Of a DNA stretch of 64,000 nucleotides, positions 1-9,037 are shown one piece after another. A model generated the notes under the pieces. The model saw nothing but the letters and a program-made list of their open reading frames with translations. It had not been told where the DNA came from and ran no database searches. The first letter of the stretch is position 1. Every line of letters begins with the position of its first letter. The translations under genes and the position numbers were made by a program. Source of the stretch: Haloarcula japonica DSM 6131 (GTDB lineage: Archaea > Halobacteriota > Halobacteria > Halobacteriales > Haloarculaceae); assembly GCF_000336635.1 (NCBI RefSeq), contig NZ_AOLY01000037.1, positions 482,893 to 546,892 on the forward strand, written 5' to 3'.

Positions 1-1386
1 GTCCTGAGACGCCGCCTCGTCCTGCATGCTCTCGTCAAGTTCAGTCCCGGATTGGTCATCGTCAGTACCGCCGAACAGGTCGTCCGTCGTCCGTGGGCCG
101 CCGGACGCGTCTGCCTCACCAGATTCATCGAGTAACCGAGTGTCCTGAGTCACGGTGTCGTGCTGGTCCGCCTCGTCAGCATCGAGTGAGCCGACACCAG
201 TGGGTTCGGCATCGGCTTCTGATTCGGATTCCCAGTCGTCGGCTGGTGCTGGCTCGTCCGCTCCCCAGTCGTCAGCCGCCGCGGGTTCCCCGCTCCCCGT
301 GTCGAACTCCGCAGGATCCGGCGGCGTCCATTCCTGTGGCTCCGTGCTCGACTCCGGTTCCTCAGCGGTGTCCTCAGCAAGTAGGTCGCGGTCCGACTGC
401 TCGCTGGGTTCGGACTGGGGTTCTACCGCTTCCGAGTCACCGGCGAGATCTGTCGGGGATGGCTCCGCAGTGGTATCGTCCACCGCCTCAGGGTCCGGTC
501 CAGCAACGGTTTCGGTCGGCTGTTGGTTCGATATCTGTTCGTCCTGAGCCGCCGTGGCCGTCTCCACTGCGTCTTTGTCTGTCGCCGGAGCCATCGTCTC
601 GTCGGCCGACGGTGGTTCTGAAGCGTCGTCGGCATCCAGGAGATCCGCATCTGTCACTGGCCCATTATCTGCCGCCGGCTCATCAGCCGTCATCGAGTCA
701 GCATCCGCCAGCGGATCTTCGTCGGCTTCCGTCACCGGTGCGTCGTCAGTCCCAGCCGCCGCAGCGTCAGACGTAGCGGACGGTGCTTCCGCGTCGGATG
801 GGTCCGGGGATTCCTGTGCGGACGCGTGGATTCCCGCTTCTCCGGACGAGTCGGCGTCCGGGTCGGAGTCAACGATCTGTTCCGATACCTCGGGTTCGGC
901 CGTTGCCGGCTCGACAGCCGCCGGGTCAGCAGCCGGCTCGGTATCCTGAGAAACCGCCGGCCCGGATTCGGCCGGCTCTGGCGTCGGGTCCTTGGACTCC
1001 GAAGCAGGTTCGGTAGCGGGTGCAGCACTGTCCTCGGTTGGGTCAGTTGCTGCCTGGTCGCTCGCCGAGGAACTGGCGGCTGCCACACCGCTCGCATCAC
1101 GCCGTGCCGTCTGTGCCGCGAGCGTTCCCGCCATCGTCGCATCGGCGATGAGCTTGTGGGTCAGGCCGAGCACGCCGGAGAACAACAGGAGTCCACCGAG
1201 CGCACCGACGACGATGCCGAGTACCGCACGATAGCCCGCGTTCCCCGAGAGCGAGCCGAGCGAGCCGTTCTGTATCAACACGTACCCTGCAGCGATGAGG
1301 CCGCCACCGACGCCGGCGACGACAAGCAATATCCCGAGAAACCTCGTTCCGTATCGATAGACGTCGGTCAGACCTACTGCAGACAT
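1..1386 (-). CDS. Acidic two-helix membrane protein, partial (runs off the left edge)
   Basis: Open without a stop from an ATG at 1386 to base 1 (462 codons seen), so the C-terminus is missing. The first ~75 residues hold two hydrophobic segments (about residues 16-38 and 53-73, rich in G, V, L, I). The rest is a very long low-complexity tail dominated by D, E, S, A, P and T, typical of a disordered halophilic linker. No catalytic motif is visible. A TATA-like element near 1407-1415 fits a start at 1386. It reads in the same direction as ipk, 170 bp downstream of that gene's stop. The family is not recognised; a membrane-anchored haloarchaeal protein with a disordered acidic domain is all the sequence supports. 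Confidence 0.7.
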   Translation of the reverse strand, partial: MSAVGLTDVYRYGTRFLGILLVVAGVGGGLIAAGYVLIQNGSLGSLSGNAGYRAVLGIVVGALGGLLLFSGVLGLTHKLIADATMAGTLAAQTARRDASGVAAASSSASDQAATDPTEDSAAPATEPASESKDPTPEPAESGPAVSQDTEPAADPAAVEPATAEPEVSEQIVDSDPDADSSGEAGIHASAQESPDPSDAEAPSATSDAAAAGTDDAPVTEADEDPLADADSMTADEPAADNGPVTDADLLDADDASEPPSADETMAPATDKDAVETATAAQDEQISNQQPTETVAGPDPEAVDDTTAEPSPTDLAGDSEAVEPQSEPSEQSDRDLLAEDTAEEPESSTEPQEWTPPDPAEFDTGSGEPAAADDWGADEPAPADDWESESEADAEPTGVGSLDADEADQHDTVTQDTRLLDESGEADASGGPRTTDDLFGGTDDDQSGTELDESMQDEAASQD

Positions 1387-1556
1387 AGTCGCATAATTGA
1401 TAACAGAGGACAAATATGTTACGACGGTCGAGGAAGTGGTATTTAATTTACTAATCTGCCGGGTCTGGGCAGAGATACCGCTGTATCAGCCAGCCTGGGC
1501 TCGCTATGGACTAAATCGCTTTCGGGGACGGGCCAGTCGACGACAGTAGTACAGTC

Positions 1557-2309
1557 TCACCAGTCGTCATCACCAGCGATAGTCGTCCCGGGACTCTCAC
1601 CGGCGAGAAAGGCGGGGAGCGCGTCGGGACCGAACACGACAGCGGGGGCCGAGAGGGCAAGCAGCGCACGGACCTTGCCGGCCATCCCGCCCGACACGTC
1701 CGTCGCGTCGCTCCCACCAAGCGCCGATGCTACAGCCTCGAATGCCTCGATTCGGTCGATGACGGTTCCATCCTCATTGAGAACACCGGGAACGGTCGAG
1801 CAGACGCCGACGCGGTTTGCGTCGACGGCGGACGCGAGTTCGACGACCAGTTCATCGCCACTCAGGACCGTCGCGCCTGCGCCGGCGTGAGCAACGAGGT
1901 CGCCGTGGAGAACCGGGACGAACTCCTCCGCAAGCAGCGTCGTGACCTGCGCCGTCGGCAACGAGAGGTCGCCGTCGGCGTCGCGTGCGGCTGCTGAGAA
2001 CGGGTGGACCGGAACAGCTGGAACGCCTGCCTCGGAGAGCGCATCTACGACGGCAGCGTTGAGCCGGCACATCGCGCCGTGGATGGCCTGCACGCCGTCC
2101 ACATCGTGGGTCCCTTCGGTCGTGCTAACGCCGTATTCGGCGGCGTGGTGGTGACCGAAGCTCCCGCCGCCGTGAACGACGACGATATCCTCCCCGACTG
2201 CCGATTCGGCGATAGCTGATACCGCGGCCGACAGTGCAGTCCGGTCGACCGTCTCGGGTTCGTCTTTTTCAGTGATGACACTCCCGCCGAGTTTGAGGAC
2301 GACCGTCAT
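1557..2309 (-). CDS. ipk: Isopentenyl phosphate kinase
   Basis: 250 aa, full length for the archaeal amino-acid-kinase family. It phosphorylates isopentenyl phosphate to isopentenyl diphosphate with ATP in the archaeal variant of the mevalonate pathway, feeding ether-lipid isoprenoids. The N-terminal VVLKLGGSVIT strand carries the conserved Lys, and GGGSFGH at residues 47-53 holds the His that marks isopentenyl phosphate kinases within this superfamily. A glycine-rich segment near the C-terminus (SGGMAGK, about 206-212) matches the nucleotide-binding part of the fold. The ATG overlaps the mevalonate kinase stop by 4 bp (ATGA), so the two kinases of the pathway are translationally coupled. Confidence 0.95.
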   Translation of the reverse strand: MTVVLKLGGSVITEKDEPETVDRTALSAAVSAIAESAVGEDIVVVHGGGSFGHHHAAEYGVSTTEGTHDVDGVQAIHGAMCRLNAAVVDALSEAGVPAVPVHPFSAAARDADGDLSLPTAQVTTLLAEEFVPVLHGDLVAHAGAGATVLSGDELVVELASAVDANRVGVCSTVPGVLNEDGTVIDRIEAFEAVASALGGSDATDVSGGMAGKVRALLALSAPAVVFGPDALPAFLAGESPGTTIAGDDDW

Positions 2310-3289
2310 TCTTTCCGGACTCCGTCGGTGTCCAGTTCGGCCCGGAAGACGTCCTCACACCCCGGTGTGTACTTCAGCGCCGTGAGCGCGTCATCTGTCT
2401 CGTCCAGCACGACGATACAGCCGCCGCCACCGGCCCCGGTGAGTTTTGCGCCGTGTGCGTCGGCGTCGCGGGCTGCCCACACCATCGAGTCCAGCGTCCG
2501 CGAGGAAACGCCCAGTGCCGAGAGCAGTCCGTGGTTGAAATCCATCAGCTCCCCCAACCGCTCGTGGTCGCCCGTTCCCAGCACTGACTCGCCCTCGCGG
2601 ACGATGTCGCCGATTGCCGTGACGGTGTCGGCGGCAAAATCGTACTTCCCGCGAAGGTCCCGGACGCCAGCGACCAGCGCCCCGGTATCGCCGGCTCCGC
2701 CGTCGTAGCCGATGACGAAGGGGAGCGTGTCGATACCTTCCAGCCGCCGGCAGTCGTCGCCCTCCACGCGGACCGCCCCGCCCATCGCCGAGCAAAACGT
2801 GTCTGCACGCGAAGCCTGCCCGTCCTGAACCGCGTGTTCGACCTGATAGGCGCGGTCGGCGATCTCGATCGCCGATAATTCGACGCCCAGTTCTCTCGTC
2901 GCCGCATCAATCGCGGCGACGACGAGCGCGGCCGACGAGCCCAGCCCCGCCCCGAGTGGGATGTCGCCCTCGACAGATATCTCGAAGCCCGCTTCCGGCG
3001 CATCGGCTGCGTCGCGGGCCTGTGCTACTGCCTCGTTGACGTATCCCATCCCGGCCTCGACGAGCGATTCGGCGACATCCACGTCGGGATGGCTCTCCCC
3101 GTCGCCGGAGTACTCGACGGTAAAGCCGTCCAGTTGCAAGTCGTTCGCGTGGATGCGCAACCCCTCGTCGATCTCGGTTGCCGTCACGTGCACCCGACGC
3201 TCGATGGCGCAGGGCACCGCCGGCTCGCCGTAGACGACCGCGTGCTCCCCGAACAGGTACACCTTCCCGGGAGCGCTCGACGTGACCAT
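2306..3289 (-). CDS. mvk: Mevalonate kinase
   Basis: 327 aa GHMP-superfamily kinase that converts mevalonate to 5-phosphomevalonate. The three family motifs are present: the N-terminal APGKVYLFGEHAVVYG substrate motif (residues 6-21), the ATP loop PLGAGLGSSAA (about 111-121) and the C-terminal KLTGAGGGGC (about 281-290). It ends in a 4-bp overlap with ipk. In several haloarchaea, as I recall, mvk and ipk directly follow the S2 gene; here a histidine kinase, a P450 and two membrane proteins lie between S2 and mvk, all on the same strand. Confidence 0.95.
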   Translation of the reverse strand: MVTSSAPGKVYLFGEHAVVYGEPAVPCAIERRVHVTATEIDEGLRIHANDLQLDGFTVEYSGDGESHPDVDVAESLVEAGMGYVNEAVAQARDAADAPEAGFEISVEGDIPLGAGLGSSAALVVAAIDAATRELGVELSAIEIADRAYQVEHAVQDGQASRADTFCSAMGGAVRVEGDDCRRLEGIDTLPFVIGYDGGAGDTGALVAGVRDLRGKYDFAADTVTAIGDIVREGESVLGTGDHERLGELMDFNHGLLSALGVSSRTLDSMVWAARDADAHGAKLTGAGGGGCIVVLDETDDALTALKYTPGCEDVFRAELDTDGVRKE

Positions 3290-3355
3290 ACCCGCTCGTG
3301 TGCACCCAGGGCGTTAGGCGTTTTCGGAGTCGTCGGTCAGGAGAACGCCGGGGGA

Positions 3356-5536
3356 CTACTCGGACACAGTATCAACGTCGGTGAACTCGAACTGTGCGCC
3401 GCCGTCGGCTCCGCTGCCGACACGGACTGTCCAACCGTGGGCGTCAGCGACCTGTTTCACGATGCTCAGGCCGAAGCCGGTCCCCTCGACCGCTGTCGAG
3501 TAGCCGGCGTCGAATACGTCCCCCCGGTCAGTCACGGGGATGCCTGGGCCGTCGTCCGCGACGTAGAAGCCGTCAGCCAGTTCGCCGACGGTCACGGTCA
3601 CGCCGTCACCACCGTGTTCAACCGCGTTTCGGATGAGGTTCTCGAACAGTTGGCGGAGGCGGCTCTCGTCGGCGCGGATGGGGTGGTCTATGTCAGTCTG
3701 GAGCGTCGCGGCCTTCGTATCGACGTTTTGCCAGCACGACGCGAGGAACGGTTCGAGGTCGACCGCGACGAGCGAGGCGGGTGACGCACCGTCGCGTGCG
3801 AGCGTAAGCAGGTCGTCGATGAGCGTATCCATTCGCTGGTGTGCCCCGTCGATGGCGTCGATGTGCTCGCTATCGGACTCCTCGCGCAATAGTTTGAGGC
3901 GTCCGCGCGCGACAGTCAGTGGGTTCCGCAGATCGTGGCTGACGACACTGGCGAACTGTTCGAGCTGTTCGTTTTGCTGTTCGAGTTCCTGCTCGCGCTC
4001 CTTTCGCTCCGTGATATCACGACTGATCGCCAGGAAGCGATCCTCGCCTTCGAGATTGAATCGGAGCAGATGTACTTCGACCGGCATCGTCGACCCGTCG
4101 CGGCGTTCGTACAGGCCTTCGAACTTGCGGCGCTCGTCGACATTAAATCCGGAAAGCTGGGTCTGCACGTCCTCGGCGTCGAACATCAGGTCGAACTCCC
4201 AGATCGACCGTCCAAGCACCTCGCGTTCGTCGTACCCCAGTTCCGCACAGAACCGCTGGTTCACGTCACAAATCGTTCCGTCAGCGTCGAGTACGTCGAT
4301 CATGTCCGGCGAGTTCTCGAAGAGGGCTTCCAGCCTCGACGACGTTTCTTCCAGCCGTCGCTCACGGCGTTTCCGCTCCGTGATATCCTGCTGGAACCCG
4401 ACGTAGTTAACGACTGCTCCGTCGTCGTCCCGAACCGGCGCGATGTGAACCCGGTTCCAGAATTCAGTCCCGTCCTTCCGGTAGTTCCGGAGTTCGACCG
4501 TCACGCGCTCCTCCGCGTCGATGGCGTCCCGCATCCTGGTGACAGGGGCCGGGTCGGTGTTTTCGCCCTGGAGTATCCGGCAGTTCTTCCCCAGCAGCTC
4601 CGAGAGCGAGTAGCCGGTCAGGTCGCGGTAGTGGTCGTTAGCGTAAATCAGCGGATTGTCCGGCTGGTCGGGGTCAGTGATGGTGACGCCGACCGGTGCC
4701 TCGTCTATCGCGCGTTTGTTCCGGAGTAGTTCCTGTTCACGCTCTTTCCGCTCGGTAACATCCCGAGCTACGCCGACGATACCGTCGATAGAGCCATCAA
4801 CAAGTAGCGGCGTTAATCGATACGAGAGCACCGCGTGTCCGTGGCCGGGGAACTCCGCTTCGATTTCGCCACCGAGTTCCTCCCGCGTTCCGTCAAGCAG
4901 TTCCCGATAGCGGTCCGTCTCGCCCTCGGTTCGAATTTTCGGAACGAGTCGACTGAGCTGGCCTTTGAGTTCGGCACGCGTCGTGTCGTACCACTCCGCC
5001 AGCGCTTCGTTGACGGTTTCGAACCGCCCCTCAGCGTCGTAGATACAGGCCGTTTCCTCCATGGAGTTGACCATCCGCTCGTAGCTCCAGAGGGCTCTAT
5101 TCCGCTCGCTGACCGCCTGCTGTGAGCGGTAGTGGTCAACGGCGTCCGTGATTCGGTCCGCCAGTACGGCATGCTGTTCGGCACCCGCCTCTCGCCGAAG
5201 GTACTCCGTGACACCGGCCGAAATCGCCTCGCTGGCGACCTCCTCGCTCCCTCTGGCGGCGTAGAGAATGACCGGGAGGTCCGGATGTCCATCGCGAACC
5301 GTTTCCAGAAGCTCGATACCGTCTCCTTCGGGCAGGTCGTACTCGGAGACCAGACAGTCTACGGGCTCGGCAGCCAATCTCGCCACAGCTTCGGCAACGG
5401 TTCGCACCGTTTTGACCGAGAGACAGTCGTTCTCGCGTTCGAGAGCCGTCGACAACGTCTCGGTGTCGTCCGAGTCGGTGCCAACGTAGAGGACACGAAT
5501 CCGGTCGTCTCCGTCAGGAACGGTATCAGATGACAT
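3356..5536 (-). CDS. REC-PAS-LOV-PAS histidine kinase (putative blue-light sensor)
   Basis: 726 aa, soluble, no membrane segment. Order: receiver-like domain (about 13-135), PAS (about 150-265), LOV-type PAS (about 270-388), PAS (about 395-512), HisKA with SHDLRNP (His534), HATPase_c with N box NLIRNAVEHG, G1 box DDGPGIP and G2 box GTGFGLS. The middle PAS has the flavin-adduct signature GKNCRILQG with Cys319, then NYRKDG (Asn351), FWN (Asn361) and VGFQQD (Gln382), which are the flavin-contacting residues of LOV photoreceptors. In the receiver the usual phospho-Asp position reads Glu65 (SEYDLP), and the usual conserved Lys is Arg, so it is probably not phosphorylated normally. It likely autophosphorylates and passes phosphate to an unlinked regulator; none lies next to it. 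Start ATG at 5536. Confidence 0.9.
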   Translation of the reverse strand: MSSDTVPDGDDRIRVLYVGTDSDDTETLSTALERENDCLSVKTVRTVAEAVARLAAEPVDCLVSEYDLPEGDGIELLETVRDGHPDLPVILYAARGSEEVASEAISAGVTEYLRREAGAEQHAVLADRITDAVDHYRSQQAVSERNRALWSYERMVNSMEETACIYDAEGRFETVNEALAEWYDTTRAELKGQLSRLVPKIRTEGETDRYRELLDGTREELGGEIEAEFPGHGHAVLSYRLTPLLVDGSIDGIVGVARDVTERKEREQELLRNKRAIDEAPVGVTITDPDQPDNPLIYANDHYRDLTGYSLSELLGKNCRILQGENTDPAPVTRMRDAIDAEERVTVELRNYRKDGTEFWNRVHIAPVRDDDGAVVNYVGFQQDITERKRRERRLEETSSRLEALFENSPDMIDVLDADGTICDVNQRFCAELGYDEREVLGRSIWEFDLMFDAEDVQTQLSGFNVDERRKFEGLYERRDGSTMPVEVHLLRFNLEGEDRFLAISRDITERKEREQELEQQNEQLEQFASVVSHDLRNPLTVARGRLKLLREESDSEHIDAIDGAHQRMDTLIDDLLTLARDGASPASLVAVDLEPFLASCWQNVDTKAATLQTDIDHPIRADESRLRQLFENLIRNAVEHGGDGVTVTVGELADGFYVADDGPGIPVTDRGDVFDAGYSTAVEGTGFGLSIVKQVADAHGWTVRVGSGADGGAQFEFTDVDTVSE

Positions 5537-5889
5537 TCAGTACCTCGTTCGAGCGCCGGCTGTCGTGCCATGGGAGCTGGCGCTCCGACGGACAAGCGGA
5601 GTGTCTCCCGGGGAGCTATCCCACGACGAGGGCTGTCGCAGGACCGTCCTGTACAGCGGGGGGCGGAGCCGGTCAAAGAAATTCCGTATCGATATCATGC
5701 TGGTCGAACAGCGGCTGCGAGCGTGGCCTCGGACGGTGGCCGGCAGCACTCGGTCACCCGAGAGACACACAGACTCGTTGTGTTTGCACTCACACAGGGG
5801 ACTCTACAGTAAATAGCTGGTGACCGAATTACCCGTCAGGTCACGTCTCTGTGGCGGTCGACGCCGAAGGAACGGCTTCAAGCCCGGTG
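5537..5889. other. Intergenic region upstream of the LOV kinase
   Basis: 353 bp between the start of the histidine kinase and the stop of the P450 gene, both on the minus strand. Several short frames are open on either strand but their composition is Arg/Ser-rich and unlike haloarchaeal protein. It must contain the kinase promoter unless the kinase is read from the P450 transcript. No convincing gene, RNA or repeat was seen. Confidence 0.5.
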
Positions 5890-7227
5890 CTAGCGTTTCT
5901 CCACGCGCATCGACATTTTCTGGCGAGGATGGGCGGTCAGCGACGGCAACAGCTCCAGCGGTGTCTCCCCTTGGAACTCCAGCCGGTACTGGCTGGCCGT
6001 CACCGCGGTGATGAGCTGTGCTTCGAGCATGGCGAGGTGCTTCCCGATGCAGTGGCGCGGGCCACCACCGAACGGGAAGTAGGCGAACCGCGGCCGTTCG
6101 CCGGCTCGGTCGGGCTTCCAGCGCTCCGGGTCGAACGTTTCTGGGTCGTCGTAGAACCGCTCGGAGCGATGAACGCCCCACTGTGGAACCATCAGCGTCG
6201 TCCCGGACTCCACCTCGTAGCCCGACAGCGTCACATCCTCGGTCGGTTCCCGGAAGATGGTGTACACGGGCGGGTAGAGCCGCATCGCCTCTTGGATCAC
6301 CCATTCGAGGTAGTCCAGTTCGCGGACGTGTTCCATCCCCGGCCGGTCGTCGCCGATGACGTCGTCCAGTTCCTCGTGGACGCGCTGTTCGACCTCGGGA
6401 TGTTCCGACAGCAGGAACCAGGTGTAGGTCAGCGTCAGTGCCGTCGTGTCGTGGCCCGCAAGCAGCATCGTCATCATCTCGTCGCGTAGTTGCTCGGGCG
6501 ACTGGTTCCCGTCGTCTCGGGCACGCAAGAGTACCGACAGGAAGTCCATCGGACCATCCTCATCCGTCCCGAGCGAGTCCTCGCGGACCTCGATAATGTC
6601 GTCCAGCACCTCGTCCAGTGTCCGCACGGCGCGGTTGAACTCGGCGTCGTCGGGCATCGGCATCCACTGTGGCATGGCGAACCGGATGGGGTCCGGCTCG
6701 AACCGCTGGCCCAGCGGCAACAGTTGCTCCTCGATGGTCTGAACTCGCTGCTCGGAGAGTTCGACACCCATCATCAGGTCCAGAATCACGTCCAGCGTAA
6801 CTCGGGTCATCGACTGCTCGGCATCGATGACATCGCCGTGGGACCAGTCGGCGATCCGGTCCTCCGCGTGGCTGGTGATTCGGTCAGCCATCCCCGACAG
6901 TCGGGCCATCGAAAACGCGGGGTTCGCGAGCTTTCGCTGCTGCTCCCACGTCTCGCCTTCGCTCAACAGCAGCCCGTCACCCAGCAGATCCCCGAGCGCA
7001 TCGCCCTGAAAATCGGGTTTGCGGAACCGGTCGGCCTCCGAGACCAGCACGCGCTCGATTGCCGTCGGGTCACACAGCATGACCGTGTCCATCGGCCCCA
7101 TGTCGAATCGGGCCACGTCGCCGTAGGCCCGCTCCAGCGCCGAGATGAACCGGAACGGGTCCCGGGCGTACGTGCGACTACTGCCGAACAGCGGTTCGCC
7201 CTTCGGTCCGGGCGGCGTCTTTGACAT
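5890..7227 (-). CDS. Cytochrome P450
   Basis: 445 aa from the ATG at 7227 (a TTG two codons upstream is a weaker start). All P450 hallmarks are visible: the I-helix oxygen-activation motif AGHDTT (about 257-262), the K-helix ExxR as EAMR (about 313-316), a PERF-like DPERW (about 366-370) and the heme loop FGGGPRHCIG with the thiolate Cys near 393. It belongs to the soluble class resembling CYP102/CYP4-like monooxygenases; substrate is unknown. No ferredoxin or reductase gene is adjacent, so electrons must come from elsewhere. Its neighbours (kinase, small membrane proteins) give no pathway hint. Confidence 0.95.
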   Translation of the reverse strand: MSKTPPGPKGEPLFGSSRTYARDPFRFISALERAYGDVARFDMGPMDTVMLCDPTAIERVLVSEADRFRKPDFQGDALGDLLGDGLLLSEGETWEQQRKLANPAFSMARLSGMADRITSHAEDRIADWSHGDVIDAEQSMTRVTLDVILDLMMGVELSEQRVQTIEEQLLPLGQRFEPDPIRFAMPQWMPMPDDAEFNRAVRTLDEVLDDIIEVREDSLGTDEDGPMDFLSVLLRARDDGNQSPEQLRDEMMTMLLAGHDTTALTLTYTWFLLSEHPEVEQRVHEELDDVIGDDRPGMEHVRELDYLEWVIQEAMRLYPPVYTIFREPTEDVTLSGYEVESGTTLMVPQWGVHRSERFYDDPETFDPERWKPDRAGERPRFAYFPFGGGPRHCIGKHLAMLEAQLITAVTASQYRLEFQGETPLELLPSLTAHPRQKMSMRVEKR

Positions 7228-7297
7228 CAGCAACTGTTAGTGTCGAACACGCTTGAATGGTATGCCAAATGGCGGGAAGGGAGCCTTTCTGGCGCGT

Positions 7298-7678
7298 TCA
7301 GAGCCAGTGGTCGGCGTCCATATCCCAGTCGGTGTGTACCGATACCCAGACACCGCCGAGACCACCGAGGGCGCTGAGACCGACAGTGTACAGCAGAAAG
7401 AACGCGAACACGAGCGCCAGAAACAGGTCGTATCCGGGCGCTCCGGGTGGAATCCCGAATCCAAGGAGGCTGGCGATGTACAGCGCCGGAATGAAGAGGG
7501 CAAACAAGGGAACCATCGCACAGATGCCGGCCAGCGTTCCCAGCCAGAGCCCCGTCCGGTAGCGGCCGCCGTTGTTCGCCGCGGCTACCGCGCCACCGGC
7601 CACCGACGAGAACGGAACGAACGACAGGGCAATCGTGACGAGCGCCCCGATACCGGCGTTGGTCACCGACTCACGCAT
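7298..7678 (-). CDS. Small four-helix membrane protein, DUF5518-like
   Basis: 126 aa from the ATG at 7678 (MRESVTNAGIG); a frame extension of seven residues to 7699 exists but lacks support. About four hydrophobic segments with glycine-rich turns (VAGGAVAAANNGGRYRTG, GLSALGGLGG) cover most of the chain. It shares layout and the C-terminal GLSALGG motif with the next gene upstream, so the two are paralogues. The family resembles the haloarchaeal DUF5518 proteins, function unknown. Confidence 0.8.
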   Translation of the reverse strand: MRESVTNAGIGALVTIALSFVPFSSVAGGAVAAANNGGRYRTGLWLGTLAGICAMVPLFALFIPALYIASLLGFGIPPGAPGYDLFLALVFAFFLLYTVGLSALGGLGGVWVSVHTDWDMDADHWL

Positions 7679-7734
7679 ATGCGTTCGCAGTAGTGGCATC
7701 CCCAGTGATGTAGTTACCGACAGCGCGGCTGGCC

Positions 7735-8118
7735 CTAATCGCCGATGGTCGTGTCGTACTTGACGTAGTTACCCAGCCAGCCGCCGAGGGCGCTCAGACC
7801 GAGGAAGTACGCGGCCGTCGTGAGCGTTCCCAGAACGAGCACGAGCAACCCCATCGCACCGAACACGCCCAGTGCTTCGGGAACGAACGTCAGAACCGCG
7901 GCCAGAAAGACGAACACGATCACGAAGAAGACCAGCGATATCGCCAGTCCGATGACGCCGGACAGGAACCCGACGCGAACCCCATCGTCTCGCTCGCCGC
8001 CCTCAAGGTAGCCGGCGATGCCGCCGCCCAGCAGCGGCGCGAGCGGGACGAACCCACTCAGCAACGCGGTTGCAACGGCTCCGATGACGGCGTTGACGAA
8101 CGTGTCTCCCTCTCCCAT
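7735..8118 (-). CDS. Small four-helix membrane protein, DUF5518-like (paralogue)
   Basis: 127 aa with the pattern of its neighbour: an early GAVATALLSGFVPLAPLLGGG segment, then GYLEGGERDDGVRVGFLSG, two more hydrophobic stretches and the shared GLSALGGWLGNY end. About four membrane segments. It lies 56 bp upstream of the paralogue on the same strand and 100 bp downstream of the S2 gene. No function is known; tandem duplication is the simplest explanation for the pair. Confidence 0.8.
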   Translation of the reverse strand: MGEGDTFVNAVIGAVATALLSGFVPLAPLLGGGIAGYLEGGERDDGVRVGFLSGVIGLAISLVFFVIVFVFLAAVLTFVPEALGVFGAMGLLVLVLGTLTTAAYFLGLSALGGWLGNYVKYDTTIGD

Positions 8119-8218
8119 TTCCCGGGGCTACTCCGGGGCTCGTGGTAGGTCTTGTGTTGGCGACACCGGCGTCGCCACTCGCGACGAAACAGTGAGAAAA
8201 CGAAACAGTTCAGCGACG

Positions 8219-9037
8219 TTAGAGGTCGGACTCGAAGTCGTCGAGTCCGTACGTCGGCTCGGCACCGCGGCGGTCGAGCGTCTCGTTGGCCAGCAGCCAG
8301 TAGACGACCGACAGCGCTTTTCGCCCCTTGTTGTTCGTCGGGACGACCAGGTCGACGTTCGACGTGGTGTTGTTGGAGTCACACATCGCGATGACCGGGA
8401 TGCCGACCGTGATGGCCTCCTTGACAGCCTGGGCATCACCGATCGGGTCGGTGACGACCACGATGTCAGGCTCGATGTAGCCGTCGTAGTCGGGGTTGGT
8501 CAGCGTGCCGGGAATGAACCGGCCGGTGCGGACGCGCGCGCCGATAGCTTCGGCGAATTTCTCGGCCGGGAACCGGCCGTACTGGCGCGACGACGCGGCC
8601 AGAATCTGCTCCGGCTCGTAGTTGGCCAGGAAGTCCGCGGCGGTACGGATGCGCTCGTCGGTCATCGAGACGTCCAGCACGTAGAGCCCGTCGGTCCGGA
8701 CGCGGTGGATGAACCGCTCCATGTCCTGGGTCTTCTGCTGGGTCCCGATGTGGACACCGGCACCGAGGTAGTCCTCGACAGGGATGAGGAGGTCGGCCTC
8801 CGACTGCTCGTCGGGCATGACGTCCTCGTCCAGCTGTGGGCCGGCGGCCTCGTCGGCGTCGGCCGCTTCGTCGGCGTCCGTGTCGTCGGTTGGTTCGGCC
8901 TCTGTCGCCTCTTCGGCGTCGTCGGCGGGCTGTTCGGCTTCCGTTTCGGTCTCCGCGTCGACCGCTTCGTCGTCCTCATCGGACGGGTCGAAGTCGGAAT
9001 CGGACGCGTCGAGACCTTCTTTTTCGTTGCCGCTCAT
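8219..9037 (-). CDS. rps2: 30S ribosomal protein S2
   Basis: 272 aa. Residues from about 75 on are the S2 fold: [59 protein letters not shown], then [11 protein letters not shown]. The first ~75 residues are an extremely acidic extension (D, E, A, T), as seen in haloarchaeal S2. Its ATG overlaps the enolase stop by 4 bp, making it the last gene of the L18e-L13-S9-RpoN-RpoK-enolase-S2 operon. Confidence 0.97.
   Translation of the reverse strand: MSGNEKEGLDASDSDFDPSDEDDEAVDAETETEAEQPADDAEEATEAEPTDDTDADEAADADEAAGPQLDEDVMPDEQSEADLLIPVEDYLGAGVHIGTQQKTQDMERFIHRVRTDGLYVLDVSMTDERIRTAADFLANYEPEQILAASSRQYGRFPAEKFAEAIGARVRTGRFIPGTLTNPDYDGYIEPDIVVVTDPIGDAQAVKEAITVGIPVIAMCDSNNTTSNVDLVVPTNNKGRKALSVVYWLLANETLDRRGAEPTYGLDDFESDL

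Noticed and set aside
93..1446. Several plus-strand Ser/Arg-rich frames at the left edge
   Set aside because: They are shadows of the acidic low-complexity gene on the minus strand, which is open without a stop to the window edge.
3089..3784. 231-codon plus-strand frame across the mvk/kinase junction
   Set aside because: Spans two well-supported minus-strand genes and shows no domain.
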